DNA of 64,000 bases from Ralstonia wenshanensis (GCF_021173085.1 NZ_CP076412.1:372001-436000); one strand, 5' to 3'. Counted from the first letter of the stretch, positions 1 through 9,103 are shown. A program made the numbers and translations. Notes: generated by a model not told the origin, from the letters alone.

Positions 1-1
1 G

Positions 2-2665
2 GCGCTGCTCAACGAAATCGGGAAGAGCGAATGGCACACGCCGAGCGCGGCGTATTCCACCGACCCGTACGTGGTTACTTCCGGCAAGACCGGGCCCGTG
101 AGCGAATCGGTGCAGAACCTGATGGAGCGCCTCAATGTGCCCGTGAAGCGCGTGCGCAGGTTCGGCCCCGGCAAGACGCTGGACGGCACCATCCCGCCGA
201 ACCCGCGCATGGAGCCCACGCCCATCAGCAACGCCGTGATGGCGATGTTCAACCCCGACATGGCGCGCATTGAAAACCCAAAGGGGGTCGACAACGCCGC
301 CGCCGCGCTACAGGACAGCAACCGCATCCTGGTACTGGTCGGCGCCCGCAATGCGCATGGCGCTGTCGACACCGACGGCATTGCCGGCGCTGCCGTGTTT
401 GGTCATGACATGCAGGCCTCGGGCAAGCAGGTTGTCTATGTGGTCCCGCACGAAGCGGTGCCCACACTCGATGCCGCGCTTCAGGCACGCGGCGCAGCGG
501 TCAACGACTACAGCATCGTCCCGTTCGATGCGGCCCCAGGCGAGCCGGCACGCACCACCGCGCAAGACCTCATCAACCAGGAGTCGCCCGACACGATCGT
601 CTCCATCAACGTTCACGGTCGCAACGCCGATGGCCGGTATATCGACCAGAACGGCAATGACGTCACTGACCAGACCGTGCCGCTGGACGAAGTGGTCGCA
701 GCCGGCTGGAAGACCGATGGCGTGACCACCATCGGCGTAGGCTCGCGCGGGCATGAAGCCGGCATGGGCAACACGCGCCGCACGGCCCCGCAGGTGACGC
801 TGCCCGACGGCACCGTGGTCGACCCCCGCTCGGTGGTACCGGCCGACCACTACGTGAGCGCATCCAACTCCAACTGGGGCGCGCACGGGCTTGCCGCATC
901 TGCACTGAAGGCCGCCGGCCGCACGGATTTGCTCAGCACGCACCAGCAGCACATGGACGCGCTCCAGGCCAGTGCCAACGCCGGGGCGGTAGATGGCGTC
1001 ACCGGCCGCGCCGATCCGACTGTGGGCGGACACGACAGCAACACCTACCAGACCGTTGTGCAGATGATCAATCTGGCCGCCGGCAAGAAACCTGACGTGC
1101 CCCCACCCGCGGCAGCAAACGCGACGGGGCCGAAGGGTCCGGACGGTCCGTCGCCGGACACGCCCGCCGCCGGCACGCAGGCCTCCAACAGCAAGCCCAC
1201 GGAGCCCAGCACCCCGCCCATCAAGACCGGCGAGGCCGGAGACGATGGCAACGGCACCCCGCCCACCGAGCCGGACAGCGCCGCCAGCGCCGGAGAACCC
1301 AAGCGCAAGCCGTGGATCCGGTGGATCTTCGCGGGCTCGCTCACCGGGGCGTTCTCCACGGCTGCGAGTTCCGCCACGCTCACCGGGAGCGCCGCTACGC
1401 ACGCGGTATTCGACCCGTCCGTCACGAGTCCGCTTTCATTCATGTATCGCGGCAGCATCGCGGCGCTGCGCGCCAACAAGACACGCGCGATCAACGAACA
1501 GCTTGGCAAGCTGGGGACCGAGGATTCCGCCTCGGCGCTGGCGTGGCTCAAGGCCAACGTGCGCGATCAGGCGGGCCGCTGGGGGCTGTCAAAAACAGAC
1601 CGCGCGGCCATCGGTGAAGCGCTGGATCACTTCCAGGCCAACCCGGACGCCCTCACCGATGCGCTCAGCAAGAAAGACAACCCCGACGCCCAGCCCGACC
1701 GCGACGTGCAGCGCCTGCATGCGCTCACGAGCGCACCGGCAAAACTGCTGTCTCCGAAGAGCCCCATTGGCCGCGCCAACGACACGCTGCAACTGCTCAC
1801 GCTTGCGCTGAATAACGGCAACACGGCCTACTGGTTTGCAACGCACGGTGCCCACCTGAACACACCGTCGTTCTGGAGCAATGCGCTGTTCCTGAGCGCC
1901 AACCTGGCGCTATCCAGCCGCAACTTTGCTGGCCGCCTGGGCGCCACGTTCAACGACAAGGCGACCAACACGAGCCCGTGGCTCAACCGTGCCCAGGCAT
2001 TCACGATGTCGCTGTACACGGTCGGCTCCGTGCCCCTGGCGATGAACGACGCGCTCATGCATACGAACAGCCCGGCCATGGGCGCCACCAAGGCGGCGTT
2101 GGACCTGGCATTCGGGGCAGGCGCCCTGCGCATTGCCGGCGACCTGATGCCCAAGGTCGGCCAGCGCCTGCCAAGCAATCCCATGATGCCCGGCGGCGTG
2201 ATCCTGGGTGTGGCGGCGGTCACGCGCTTCGGCATCGAGCTGTTCGTGCCCAACCAAGCGGCTAAGCCGGCCGTTGCGCAAGTGCAGGCCAATGGCAACG
2301 GGCAGGATCAGAACAATCAGCCCATTGCCGCGTTCCCGCTGCCCGACATGCAAGGCGTGAGCGGTGACGTGCTGCGCGCCAACGCTCCGCACGCGTTACC
2401 GTCGATCGGCACCGCCACGTCGCCGCAGTACGCGATCGTTGGCCCTGGCGACACGCTCTGGCAACTGAGCGCTGCCGATGCCGCCAAGCTGCTCGGCACC
2501 ACGGGCCCGGCATCCGAGCCGCGTACGCTTGCTGCGTTCGACAAGCTGCCGCCGATGAACAGCCAGTTCGACTGGGCCGCGCTGGACGGCAATCCGTACA
2601 CACAGGGCGCAACGGGGCAGGATCCGGATCTTGTCGTCCCGGGTGACATCGTGCGGATCGGATAA
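2..2665 (+). CDS. Candidate T3SS-associated secreted protein with D-glutamate-cyclase-like domain and LysM-like tail (5' end outside window)
   Basis: The frame is open from the left edge, so the true start lies upstream; a GTG at 71 is only an internal possibility. Visible residues about 100-310 resemble the D-glutamate cyclase C-terminal family (former DUF4392): an early VDTDGIAGAA segment, GRNADGRY (206-213), a GMGN motif (254-257) and SNWG (290-293) followed by a hydrophobic stretch. A Pro/Gly/Thr-rich linker (about 345-430) leads to hydrophobic, possibly membrane-active segments near 437-460 and 620-640. The C-terminus has a LysM-like GDTLWQLS (about 816) and ends VVPGDIVRIG. It lies convergent to sctU, which makes a type III substrate plausible; that role is inferred from position only. 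The visible part is 887 residues. Codon use matches the neighbouring sct genes. Confidence 0.65.
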   Translation, partial: ALLNEIGKSEWHTPSAAYSTDPYVVTSGKTGPVSESVQNLMERLNVPVKRVRRFGPGKTLDGTIPPNPRMEPTPISNAVMAMFNPDMARIENPKGVDNAAAALQDSNRILVLVGARNAHGAVDTDGIAGAAVFGHDMQASGKQVVYVVPHEAVPTLDAALQARGAAVNDYSIVPFDAAPGEPARTTAQDLINQESPDTIVSINVHGRNADGRYIDQNGNDVTDQTVPLDEVVAAGWKTDGVTTIGVGSRGHEAGMGNTRRTAPQVTLPDGTVVDPRSVVPADHYVSASNSNWGAHGLAASALKAAGRTDLLSTHQQHMDALQASANAGAVDGVTGRADPTVGGHDSNTYQTVVQMINLAAGKKPDVPPPAAANATGPKGPDGPSPDTPAAGTQASNSKPTEPSTPPIKTGEAGDDGNGTPPTEPDSAASAGEPKRKPWIRWIFAGSLTGAFSTAASSATLTGSAATHAVFDPSVTSPLSFMYRGSIAALRANKTRAINEQLGKLGTEDSASALAWLKANVRDQAGRWGLSKTDRAAIGEALDHFQANPDALTDALSKKDNPDAQPDRDVQRLHALTSAPAKLLSPKSPIGRANDTLQLLTLALNNGNTAYWFATHGAHLNTPSFWSNALFLSANLALSSRNFAGRLGATFNDKATNTSPWLNRAQAFTMSLYTVGSVPLAMNDALMHTNSPAMGATKAALDLAFGAGALRIAGDLMPKVGQRLPSNPMMPGGVILGVAAVTRFGIELFVPNQAAKPAVAQVQANGNGQDQNNQPIAAFPLPDMQGVSGDVLRANAPHALPSIGTATSPQYAIVGPGDTLWQLSAADAAKLLGTTGPASEPRTLAAFDKLPPMNSQFDWAALDGNPYTQGATGQDPDLVVPGDIVRIG

Positions 2666-2688
2666 ACGGGAAAGGCGAGCCACCTACG

Positions 2689-2721
2689 GCGGGCGCAGCA
2701 GTCAGGCGCCCGCTGTTTCTT
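2689..2721 (+). terminator. Probable rho-independent terminator of the candidate effector gene
   Basis: A perfect 8-bp stem (GCGGGCGC at 2689-2696, GCGCCCGC at 2706-2713) with a 9-nt loop is followed by TGTTTCTT. It lies in the 64-bp gap between the convergent effector and sctU stops. The T tract is imperfect. Confidence 0.6.
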
Positions 2722-2729
2722 GTGCGCGT

Positions 2730-3797
2730 TCAGGAGGTTGACGACACGTACGGGTTACCCACCGCATCCGCACCTTCAGCCCAGCGGAGCAGCGCGGCCA
2801 CGTCGCGGAACAGCGTGCGGTCAATGGTGGTATCCATCGGTACGGTGTCGTGCAGGCGCTCCGCCAGGCCGGCGTTGGCTGCGGTCGGCACGAGGTGGTA
2901 TTCGGCCATCTGCCGGATGCGCTGCACGGACTCGCCGCTGCCCTTGGCGATCACCATCGGCAACGTGCCATCGCCGGGGTAATACAGCGCCACCGCGTGC
3001 CGCGCACTGAACACGATGGCAGTGGCAATACGCATGCGATCTTCCAGCGCGCTGTATTGCACCTCCAATGCAAGCTGGCGGCGGCGCCCCACGATATGCG
3101 GATCGCCCTGCAACTCGCGGTGCTCACGGCGCAGTTCTTCAGTAGACATGCGGTTCTTCTTGAAGAATTCGAAACGCACGTGCCAGTAGTCGAGCGCAGC
3201 CATCAGCACGTACACCACCGCCGCCCAGCCGAACAGCACAAGAACCAGATGCGCCACCACGGCCAGGATGGCCGCAGGCCGCCCGTAGCCCGCCTGCAGC
3301 GGCAACGCCAATGACCCGCGAATCACGACGAACAGCGTCAGCGCCAGGCAAGCGACCTTGAACAGCATGATGGCCAGGCCGATCAGGTTGCGCACCGAGA
3401 ACATGCGCTGGATGCCTTCCCCAGGATTGAGCCGTGACATTTGCGGCGTCAGGCGTTTGGGCGCGAACATGCCGCCCACCTGGGCAAACGCGCCCAGCAC
3501 CGCCAGCACGGTCACCAGCATCAGCACGGCTGCGCTCAACAAAATCCATTCCGCCCCTGCCGATACCAATGCCTGCCGCACCGCCGCAGCCGGGTCGCGG
3601 GCCTGCGCCACGGCAGTCACGTTTTGTATCAGCAAGCCGCGCATGCGTTCGAGCAACCACGGCCCGCCTTGCCACAACAGCACGAGCATCCCGATAAAGA
3701 CAAGCGCGCTGGTCACGTCCGTACTGCGAACGACTTCGCCTTCGCGCCGTGCGTCTTCCAGCCGGCGCTGGGTAGGCTTGTGCTGTTTCTCGCTCAT
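2730..3797 (-). CDS. sctU: SctU, T3SS export-switch protein with altered NPTH motif
   Basis: This FlhB/YscU-family inner-membrane protein (355 aa) has an N-terminal amphipathic start (SEKQHKPTQRRLEDARREGE), four membrane segments, and a cytoplasmic domain with the typical FFKKNRMSTEELRREHRE stretch before it. In the family the cytoplasmic domain cleaves itself between N and P of a conserved NPTH, which is needed for substrate switching. Here the aligned position reads SARH (residues 264-267, bases 2997-3008), flanked by the usual AIVF and AVALYY, so the residues needed for cleavage are missing. The start overlaps the sctT stop by 4 bp. It is the last gene of the minus-strand sct operon. Confidence 0.93.
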   Translation of the reverse strand: MSEKQHKPTQRRLEDARREGEVVRSTDVTSALVFIGMLVLLWQGGPWLLERMRGLLIQNVTAVAQARDPAAAVRQALVSAGAEWILLSAAVLMLVTVLAVLGAFAQVGGMFAPKRLTPQMSRLNPGEGIQRMFSVRNLIGLAIMLFKVACLALTLFVVIRGSLALPLQAGYGRPAAILAVVAHLVLVLFGWAAVVYVLMAALDYWHVRFEFFKKNRMSTEELRREHRELQGDPHIVGRRRQLALEVQYSALEDRMRIATAIVFSARHAVALYYPGDGTLPMVIAKGSGESVQRIRQMAEYHLVPTAANAGLAERLHDTVPMDTTIDRTLFRDVAALLRWAEGADAVGNPYVSSTS

Positions 3798-4594
3798 GCG
3801 CCGGGGCTGTGCAGCAGCGCGCGCAACAGCCAGACCATCTCGCCGTTGCCGGCCAGGAAGGTGCGCAGCGATTCAAAGACAAAGCCGAGGAACAGCACCA
3901 TCATCAGCACGGCCAGCAGGCTCTTCACCGGCTGAGCAAACAGGAACACGTTCAGCTGCGGCACAGAGCGGTTGATCAGCCCGATACCCAGCTCCGCCAC
4001 CACCAGCACGATGATCACGGGTGCGGCCAGTTTGAGGGTCCAGCCGAGCACGCTATCGGCCTCGTGCACGGCAAACTGCTCCAGCGCGACCGACGCGCTG
4101 GGCAGCATGCGTTCGATCGGCCAAAGCTTGTACGACTCGAAGAACGCACCAAGCATCACGTGCAGTCCGCCGCCCGTGACGAACAACGTGACGGCCATGA
4201 AGCCGAGAAAGCTGGCGGTCGGCCCGCTCTCGTGCCCCGCCACGGGATCGAAGAAGGACGCGTTGCCCGAGCCGGTCTGGAAGTCGATCAGGTGGCCGAC
4301 GTTCTCGATGGCCCAAAGCAGCGCGCCAAAGGCCATGCCGAGCAGAACGCCGATCAGCGCTTCCTTGAGCGCGAGCGCCATCCACAGCCCGCCGCCCTGC
4401 ACGTTCATGGCCGCGCCCTCCATGGAGGGCGCCACGAACACCGCGAGGATGGCAATCAAGCCGCTGCGCACCATGCCCGTCACCACCCGTCCGCTGAACA
4501 CCGGCACGATGAACATGATGGGCAGCAGACGTGGCATCACCAGCAGCGCCTGCCGGAACAGGCCTTCCATGGAATGAGGATCGAACCCTTGCAT
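3794..4594 (-). CDS. sctT: SctT, T3SS export apparatus membrane protein
   Basis: The 266-aa product begins MQGFDPHSMEGLF and is a multi-pass YscT/SpaR/FliR-family protein of the export gate (with SctR and SctS). Family-typical segments include MPRLLPIMFIVPVFSG, an ENVGHLIDFQTG loop, and a late SVPQLNVFLFAQPVK stretch followed by two hydrophobic helices. The frame stays open upstream to 4921 but runs through sctO in another frame, so the ATG at 4594, just downstream of the sctO stop, is chosen. It overlaps sctU by 4 bp. Confidence 0.92.
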   Translation of the reverse strand: MQGFDPHSMEGLFRQALLVMPRLLPIMFIVPVFSGRVVTGMVRSGLIAILAVFVAPSMEGAAMNVQGGGLWMALALKEALIGVLLGMAFGALLWAIENVGHLIDFQTGSGNASFFDPVAGHESGPTASFLGFMAVTLFVTGGGLHVMLGAFFESYKLWPIERMLPSASVALEQFAVHEADSVLGWTLKLAAPVIIVLVVAELGIGLINRSVPQLNVFLFAQPVKSLLAVLMMVLFLGFVFESLRTFLAGNGEMVWLLRALLHSPGA

Positions 4595-4598
4595 CGGC

Positions 4599-5093
4599 TC
4601 AGGCGGTAGTCTTCTGGCCGGCGAACTGGCGCGCGAGCTGGGCTTCGAGCGCGGCGTCTTCTTCCTGCCATTCGGTCGCTTGGCGCCGGGCGGCCACCAC
4701 GCGCTGCTCGGCACGGTCCACCGCTTCGCATTTTGCGTTGGCGCGGGCCACATGCCGCTGCGCACGGGCCTGCGCGACCTGCTCGGCCGCCAGCGCCGTG
4801 CCGGTGTGCTGCGATTCGACATGCGCGTCCAAGATGGCACGATCCAGCGCCAGCCGCGCGGCATTGGCGCCGCACAGCAGCGCGACGGCACTGCGCGCAT
4901 CTTCACGCACGGCTTGCTCAATGGCGGCGTCGTGCGCAGATCGCGCCGATACCGTCTGCTGCAGCCCCTGTTGCGCTGCCGCGTTCTGCGCTGCGGCCTG
5001 CGCGACCAAGGCGGCCTGCTTCTGAGCGCGCGCTACGGCACCGAGCTTGCGCGCCTCGCGCACGCGGGCGAGTTGGCGGAGCACATCGCTCAT
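4599..5093 (-). CDS. sctO: SctO, T3SS central stalk protein
   Basis: A 164-aa, highly charged, Ala/Gln/Arg-rich protein with long predicted coiled coil and no membrane segment or signal peptide. Its position directly after sctN and before sctT, its size and its composition fit the YscO/HrpD/FliJ stalk that sits in the central pore of the SctN ATPase hexamer. Sequence identity in this family is always low, so the call rests mainly on position and helix pattern. The ATG at 5093 overlaps the sctN stop (5090) by 4 bp, implying translational coupling. Confidence 0.8.
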   Translation of the reverse strand: MSDVLRQLARVREARKLGAVARAQKQAALVAQAAAQNAAAQQGLQQTVSARSAHDAAIEQAVREDARSAVALLCGANAARLALDRAILDAHVESQHTGTALAAEQVAQARAQRHVARANAKCEAVDRAEQRVVAARRQATEWQEEDAALEAQLARQFAGQKTTA

Positions 5094-6448
5094 AGCGCCC
5101 CCACCACGGCTTCGAGATCGGCCACGGTGCGCTCCAGCTTCACACGCGCATCGGCGTCCTGCTCAAAGAAGCGCGTGAGCGCGGCATGGGCGTGCAATGC
5201 GGTATCGCCCAAGGCATCGCTGCCCTCGCGGTATTCGCCAATCTGCACGAGCAATTCGATCTCCTGGTATTTGGCCAGCAGCTCGCGCACGCGTTGCGCG
5301 GCGGCGCGGTGCGCGGGCCTGGTCACCTGCGGCATCACGCGGCTGATGCTGGCCAGCAAGTCGATGGCCGGATAGCGTCCCGCCAGCGCCTGCTTGCGCG
5401 AGAGCACGATGTGCCCGTCGACGATGGAGCGCACCTCTTCGGCAATCGGGTCGCTCTCTTCATCGCCCTCCACCAGCACGGTGTAGAACGCGGTGATGAC
5501 GCCATGTGCACCGGCGCCTGCCCGTTCCAGCAACTGCGGCAATACGGAAAACGTGGAGGGTGGAAAACTGCGCCGCGTGGGCGGCTCGCCGCTCGCCAAG
5601 CCCACCTCGCGCTGCGCCCGCGCAAACCGTGTGAGCGAATCGACCAGCAGCAGCACGTTCTTGCCGCGGTCGCGGAAGTACTCAGCTACAGCGGTAGCCA
5701 CCAGCGCGCACTTCACACGCTCCATGGCCGGGCGGTCGGAGGTGGACACCACCAGCACTGTCTTGCGGCGGGTCGCCTCGGGCAGGCACAGCTCCAGAAA
5801 TTCACGCACTTCGCGCCCGCGCTCACCAATCAGCGCGATGACGTTGACGTCGCTCTGCGCGCCGCGCGCAATCATGCCGAGCAGCGTGCTCTTGCCCACG
5901 CCCGACGGTGCGAAGATGCCCAGCCGCTGGCCGATGCCCACCGTGAGCATGGCGTCGATGGCACGCACGCCGGTGGAGAGGGGCGCGTCGATGCGGCGGC
6001 GCGATAGCGGGCTCGGCGGCTCTGCGTGCGTGGAAACACGCTCGTTGGTGAAGAGCGGGCCGCCGTCATCCATGGGCGCGCCCAGCCCATCGAGCACGCG
6101 GCCAAGCAGCGCATCGCCCACGCCAAAGCGGTGCGCGCTGCCGGACGGGATCACCTCCGTGGCGGCCGACAACCCGTGCACGCTCCCAAGCGGGGTCAGC
6201 AAGGTCGACTGCCGCTCGAAGCCGACGACTTCCGCATAGACGCTGCGCTCGCCGGGCGTACGCAATTCGCACACCTCGCCCAGCCGCGCCTGGATGCCCG
6301 ATGCATTGAGCATGAGCCCCACCGCACGGTGAATGCGCCCACGCATCTGCACGCCCGCAGCCATACCGTCGGCGCGCTCCAGCACGTCGCGCAGGCTGCG
6401 TTCCAGATCGCCTGCGTCGATGATGTGGCTGACGGCGGGTTCGGTCAT
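5090..6448 (-). CDS. sctN: SctN, T3SS ATPase
   Basis: This 452-aa F1-beta-like ATPase powers chaperone release and unfolding of substrates at the base of the injectisome. The Walker A motif PSGVGKST lies at residues 181-188, Walker B is NVLLLVDSLTRFARAQRE, and the family stretch GEPPTRRSFPPSTFSVLPQL follows, with an ATPase C-terminal domain. Length is normal (family about 430-455 aa). It overlaps sctL by 4 bp upstream and sctO by 4 bp downstream. Confidence 0.97.
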   Translation of the reverse strand: MTEPAVSHIIDAGDLERSLRDVLERADGMAAGVQMRGRIHRAVGLMLNASGIQARLGEVCELRTPGERSVYAEVVGFERQSTLLTPLGSVHGLSAATEVIPSGSAHRFGVGDALLGRVLDGLGAPMDDGGPLFTNERVSTHAEPPSPLSRRRIDAPLSTGVRAIDAMLTVGIGQRLGIFAPSGVGKSTLLGMIARGAQSDVNVIALIGERGREVREFLELCLPEATRRKTVLVVSTSDRPAMERVKCALVATAVAEYFRDRGKNVLLLVDSLTRFARAQREVGLASGEPPTRRSFPPSTFSVLPQLLERAGAGAHGVITAFYTVLVEGDEESDPIAEEVRSIVDGHIVLSRKQALAGRYPAIDLLASISRVMPQVTRPAHRAAAQRVRELLAKYQEIELLVQIGEYREGSDALGDTALHAHAALTRFFEQDADARVKLERTVADLEAVVGAL

Positions 6449-7050
6449 GTTTCGTTCCCCACCAGTGCAGCGTGCAGCGCCGCCAGTTGCGTGTCGATGC
6501 CCGCTTCAACCACGCCGGATGCGGTCTCCACCACCAGCGCCTCTTCCGACAGGCTGGCATCGGGCACCACGCGCACGCGGCGGGTACCGTCGGTCATGGT
6601 TCCCAGCACGCGTTCCAGATCGGCCACCTGCTGCGGGGCGATGCGCACCGTCAGCACAGGCTCGTGTTCGACCAGTGTTTCAATGCGCGCGAAGGCCTTG
6701 GCATAGATGGCCTCGCGCGGCAGATCAGCCACCAGCTCGCGCACGGTGCGCGTGACGAGCTCCGCCATCAATTGCTTCATGGCCGCCAGCGCGCGCGCGT
6801 TGGCAAGCGCATCGGCATACAGCCGCGTGGCGGCTTCGCGTTCACCCTTTTCATAGCCTTCGTCGTAGCCGGCCTTGAGTTGTTGCTGACGATGGGCTTC
6901 GGCATCTTCCAGCAGCCTCTCGCGCTCTTCCTGGGCGTTGCCGAGGATGCTCGTGGCGTCGAGCAGCGCTGCATACTCGTGCTGTTTGAGCACCTTGCGC
7001 TCGCTCAGGATCTGCAGCTTGTCGGTGGTAATCAGAAAAGCCAGTCCCAT
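6445..7050 (-). CDS. sctL: SctL, T3SS ATPase regulator
   Basis: A 201-aa YscL/FliH-family protein that binds and regulates the SctN ATPase and links it to the SctQ pods. It starts MGLAFLITTDKLQILSERKVLK, which is typical of SctL, followed by a charged coiled-coil region and a C-terminal domain with ADLERVLG and a late ALVVETASGVVEAGIDTQL stretch that matches the family's C-terminal pattern. The start overlaps the end of sctK by 19 bp, and its stop overlaps sctN by 4 bp. Confidence 0.88.
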   Translation of the reverse strand: MGLAFLITTDKLQILSERKVLKQHEYAALLDATSILGNAQEERERLLEDAEAHRQQQLKAGYDEGYEKGEREAATRLYADALANARALAAMKQLMAELVTRTVRELVADLPREAIYAKAFARIETLVEHEPVLTVRIAPQQVADLERVLGTMTDGTRRVRVVPDASLSEEALVVETASGVVEAGIDTQLAALHAALVGNET

Positions 7051-7694
7051 GCCGGCACCTGTTCAGGAATCAAGCTCAGCCGCAGCAGCTCACCCAGTTC
7101 TGCGCGTTGCGTGCGACCCAGCAAATAAGGCGGACGATCGGCATCGACCGCGTTGCGCGGAAACTTCAAAAGCAGCCGGCGGATGATGGCCGGGCCAAAG
7201 GGCACCAAAAAATCGATCAGTATCCGGCGCCCACGGGCACGCAGCGTCTCCACCGCCAGGCGGGGGTGCTGACGCTGCGCCTGCAGGGTTTCGGCGACGG
7301 CTTCGAAGGCCGGCATGCGCTCCAGTGCGAATGCCACCAGCGGTGCGCCGAGCGCCAGATCGATGGCCTGCCGTGTCTTGCGCGGGACTTCGCCCTCGCG
7401 CAGCCACTGGCGATGCAGGCAAAGGCCGCAGCACACGGCCAGGCGCTCCAGCGCGTCGGCTGGCAACAGGGCGATGCGCTTTTCCAGGGCAGCAAAGTCG
7501 TAGTCCCATTCGCCCTGCAACCGATGGGCTTGCAGCAGCGCCCGCGCCAGGACAGCGCGCCCTGCCTCGCCGTAACGGGCGGGGTCGCGCAGCGCAATGG
7601 GCCAGTCCGCCGGCAGCCACGACGCATCGATATAGCGATCCGGCCGCAGGTTGAACGTGGCAACCAGCGCTGCCAGGCGGGCATCGGTGGTCAT
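7032..7694 (-). CDS. sctK: SctK, T3SS sorting-platform protein
   Basis: The 220-aa product begins MTTDARLAALVATFNLRPDRYIDASWLP, matching the N-terminal style of YscK/HrpB4-type SctK, the adaptor between SctD and the SctQ-SctL sorting platform. The frame extends to 7802, but the ATG at 7694 overlaps the sctJ stop by 4 bp (ATGA), the same coupling used elsewhere in this operon, so it is preferred. The protein is soluble and Leu/Arg-rich, with two closely spaced cysteines (VCCGLC). Assignment is supported mainly by its place between sctJ and sctL. Confidence 0.8.
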   Translation of the reverse strand: MTTDARLAALVATFNLRPDRYIDASWLPADWPIALRDPARYGEAGRAVLARALLQAHRLQGEWDYDFAALEKRIALLPADALERLAVCCGLCLHRQWLREGEVPRKTRQAIDLALGAPLVAFALERMPAFEAVAETLQAQRQHPRLAVETLRARGRRILIDFLVPFGPAIIRRLLLKFPRNAVDADRPPYLLGRTQRAELGELLRLSLIPEQVPAWDWLF

Positions 7695-8458
7695 GACGCG
7701 CGCTCCGGCCTGCGTCCGCTGAGGTTGTCGAACACGCCGCGCCGCCATGCCACAAGACCTGTCACAACAAGCGCTGCGATGATCAGCAAGCCGAGCAACC
7801 ACACCAGCGGGTTGCGCGTGCTGAATGTGCCGAGCAACGCCGCGCCCTTTCGCACATCCACGGGCACGGGCTGCGCGCCCTGCAGGAACAGCGATACGTT
7901 GTCGTAGCTCAACCCTTCAATGCTGTGCGCGACGAGGTCCTTCACCATCGGTGCCATGGCGGTGAGGTTCACGCCGGGCCGATAGCGGATGTACACGGCT
8001 GCCGACGCAGGCTTGGCCTTGTCGGCCAGCGGATCATTCTCGGGAATGACGACATGCACGTGCGCCAGCATCACGCCGTCCACATCCAGCAGCGTGCGCG
8101 ACAGCTCTTGCGACACGCCGTAGATGTAGCGCACCCGCTCTTCGGCCGGCGTGGCCACCAGCCCCTGCTTCTGGAACACCTGGCCGAGCGATGCCAGGCG
8201 CGGGCGAGGCAGGCCCTGCGCACGCAGCACGGCCAGCGAGGGGCCCATTTCGGCTTGGTCAACGGTGAGCGTCCAGGTGCGGCCCTCCTGCTCTTGGCCG
8301 TCCTGCACGAGCTTCTGCCCGCTGATGCCTGCCGCCGATAGCGCGGCCACCATCTCGTTGACCTCGACCTCCGACAGGCCGGTGTACAGCTCCTGCTCGC
8401 ACCCAGCCAGGCCGAAGAGGCAGGCAAGCGCCATCAGCACACCCAGCAATCGGTTCAT
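7691..8458 (-). CDS. sctJ: SctJ, T3SS inner-ring lipoprotein
   Basis: This 255-aa YscJ/PrgK/FliF-related protein has a lipoprotein signal peptide with lipobox LAGC (Cys about residue 20), followed by the mature start EQELYTGLSEVEVNEM, which is characteristic of the family (recognition of EVNEM). Two periplasmic ring-building domains follow, with the conserved segment HVHVVIPENDPLADKAKPASAAVYIRYRPG-type pattern. A C-terminal membrane helix lies near residues 215-238. It forms the inner-membrane ring with SctD. Length is normal. Confidence 0.96.
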   Translation of the reverse strand: MNRLLGVLMALACLFGLAGCEQELYTGLSEVEVNEMVAALSAAGISGQKLVQDGQEQEGRTWTLTVDQAEMGPSLAVLRAQGLPRPRLASLGQVFQKQGLVATPAEERVRYIYGVSQELSRTLLDVDGVMLAHVHVVIPENDPLADKAKPASAAVYIRYRPGVNLTAMAPMVKDLVAHSIEGLSYDNVSLFLQGAQPVPVDVRKGAALLGTFSTRNPLVWLLGLLIIAALVVTGLVAWRRGVFDNLSGRRPERAS

Positions 8459-8459
8459 G

Positions 8460-9041
8460 TCAGCCTTCCTGGTTCTTCAGCAACGAGTGGCTCACGCCGT
8501 TGGCGGCCTGCGCAAAGCTCATGTCCATCTGGTACTCGGCCAGCGTCATCGAGGCGAAGTAGCTGAAGTCGGCCAGCTTCACCATCGTCATGGTCACGTC
8601 CATGCTGTCGAGCGAATCGAGCATCTCCTGGCGCTTGGTGTTGATGCTGGTGTAGCGCTCGTTGAGATCATGGCCGTAGTCGCGCCACTGGCCCATCGCA
8701 CCGTCTGCGCCAGGCCCCCGCGTGAACGAGAACGACACATCCGGCACCGGCGATGGCGTTGCGTTGGAGGCCATCGGAATCGGTTGCGCCGGCAGCGTGG
8801 CGGCCTGCACCGTCGTGGTGGCAACCGGGCGCATCATGCCGCCGAACTGCTGTGCCTCGTTGGGCATGGCGGCCTGCGTAACTGGAGTGCCGATGCCCTG
8901 CTCGACCTGCCCGGGGCCTTGAGCCGCATACGCGGCCGGGTTCACCTGTGCGGCCTGGCTGGCGCCGGCAGCGCCACCGGCCTGCGCCTGTGCGGCCTGA
9001 GTCGCGGCAACGGCCGCAATCGCATTCGCTTCGATCGACAT
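8460..9041 (-). CDS. sctI: SctI, T3SS inner rod candidate
   Basis: A 193-aa protein placed directly before sctJ, as is usual for sctI. The N-terminal two thirds are low-complexity (Ala/Gln/Pro-rich), but the last 70 residues form an amphipathic helix region (LNERYTSINTKRQEMLDSL then TMVKLADFSYFASMTLAEYQ) ending SHSLLKNQEG, the pattern of YscI/HrpB-type inner-rod proteins. The start is supported by a strong AGGAGG upstream. It is longer than classical inner-rod proteins (about 100-150 aa). SctI proteins are secreted early substrates. Confidence 0.75.
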   Translation of the reverse strand: MSIEANAIAAVAATQAAQAQAGGAAGASQAAQVNPAAYAAQGPGQVEQGIGTPVTQAAMPNEAQQFGGMMRPVATTTVQAATLPAQPIPMASNATPSPVPDVSFSFTRGPGADGAMGQWRDYGHDLNERYTSINTKRQEMLDSLDSMDVTMTMVKLADFSYFASMTLAEYQMDMSFAQAANGVSHSLLKNQEG

Positions 9042-9103
9042 CGTGCCCTCCTGAATTCGGTGAAGCGGCGGCAGGCCGCGCCCGCCGCCGCTGGGGTTGC
9101 GCG

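Noticed and set aside
71-273. Short plus-strand frame 31-273 at the left edge as a separate gene
   Set aside because: It is a different frame inside the large candidate effector gene, rich in His/Arg/Gln as typical of shadow frames in GC-rich DNA.
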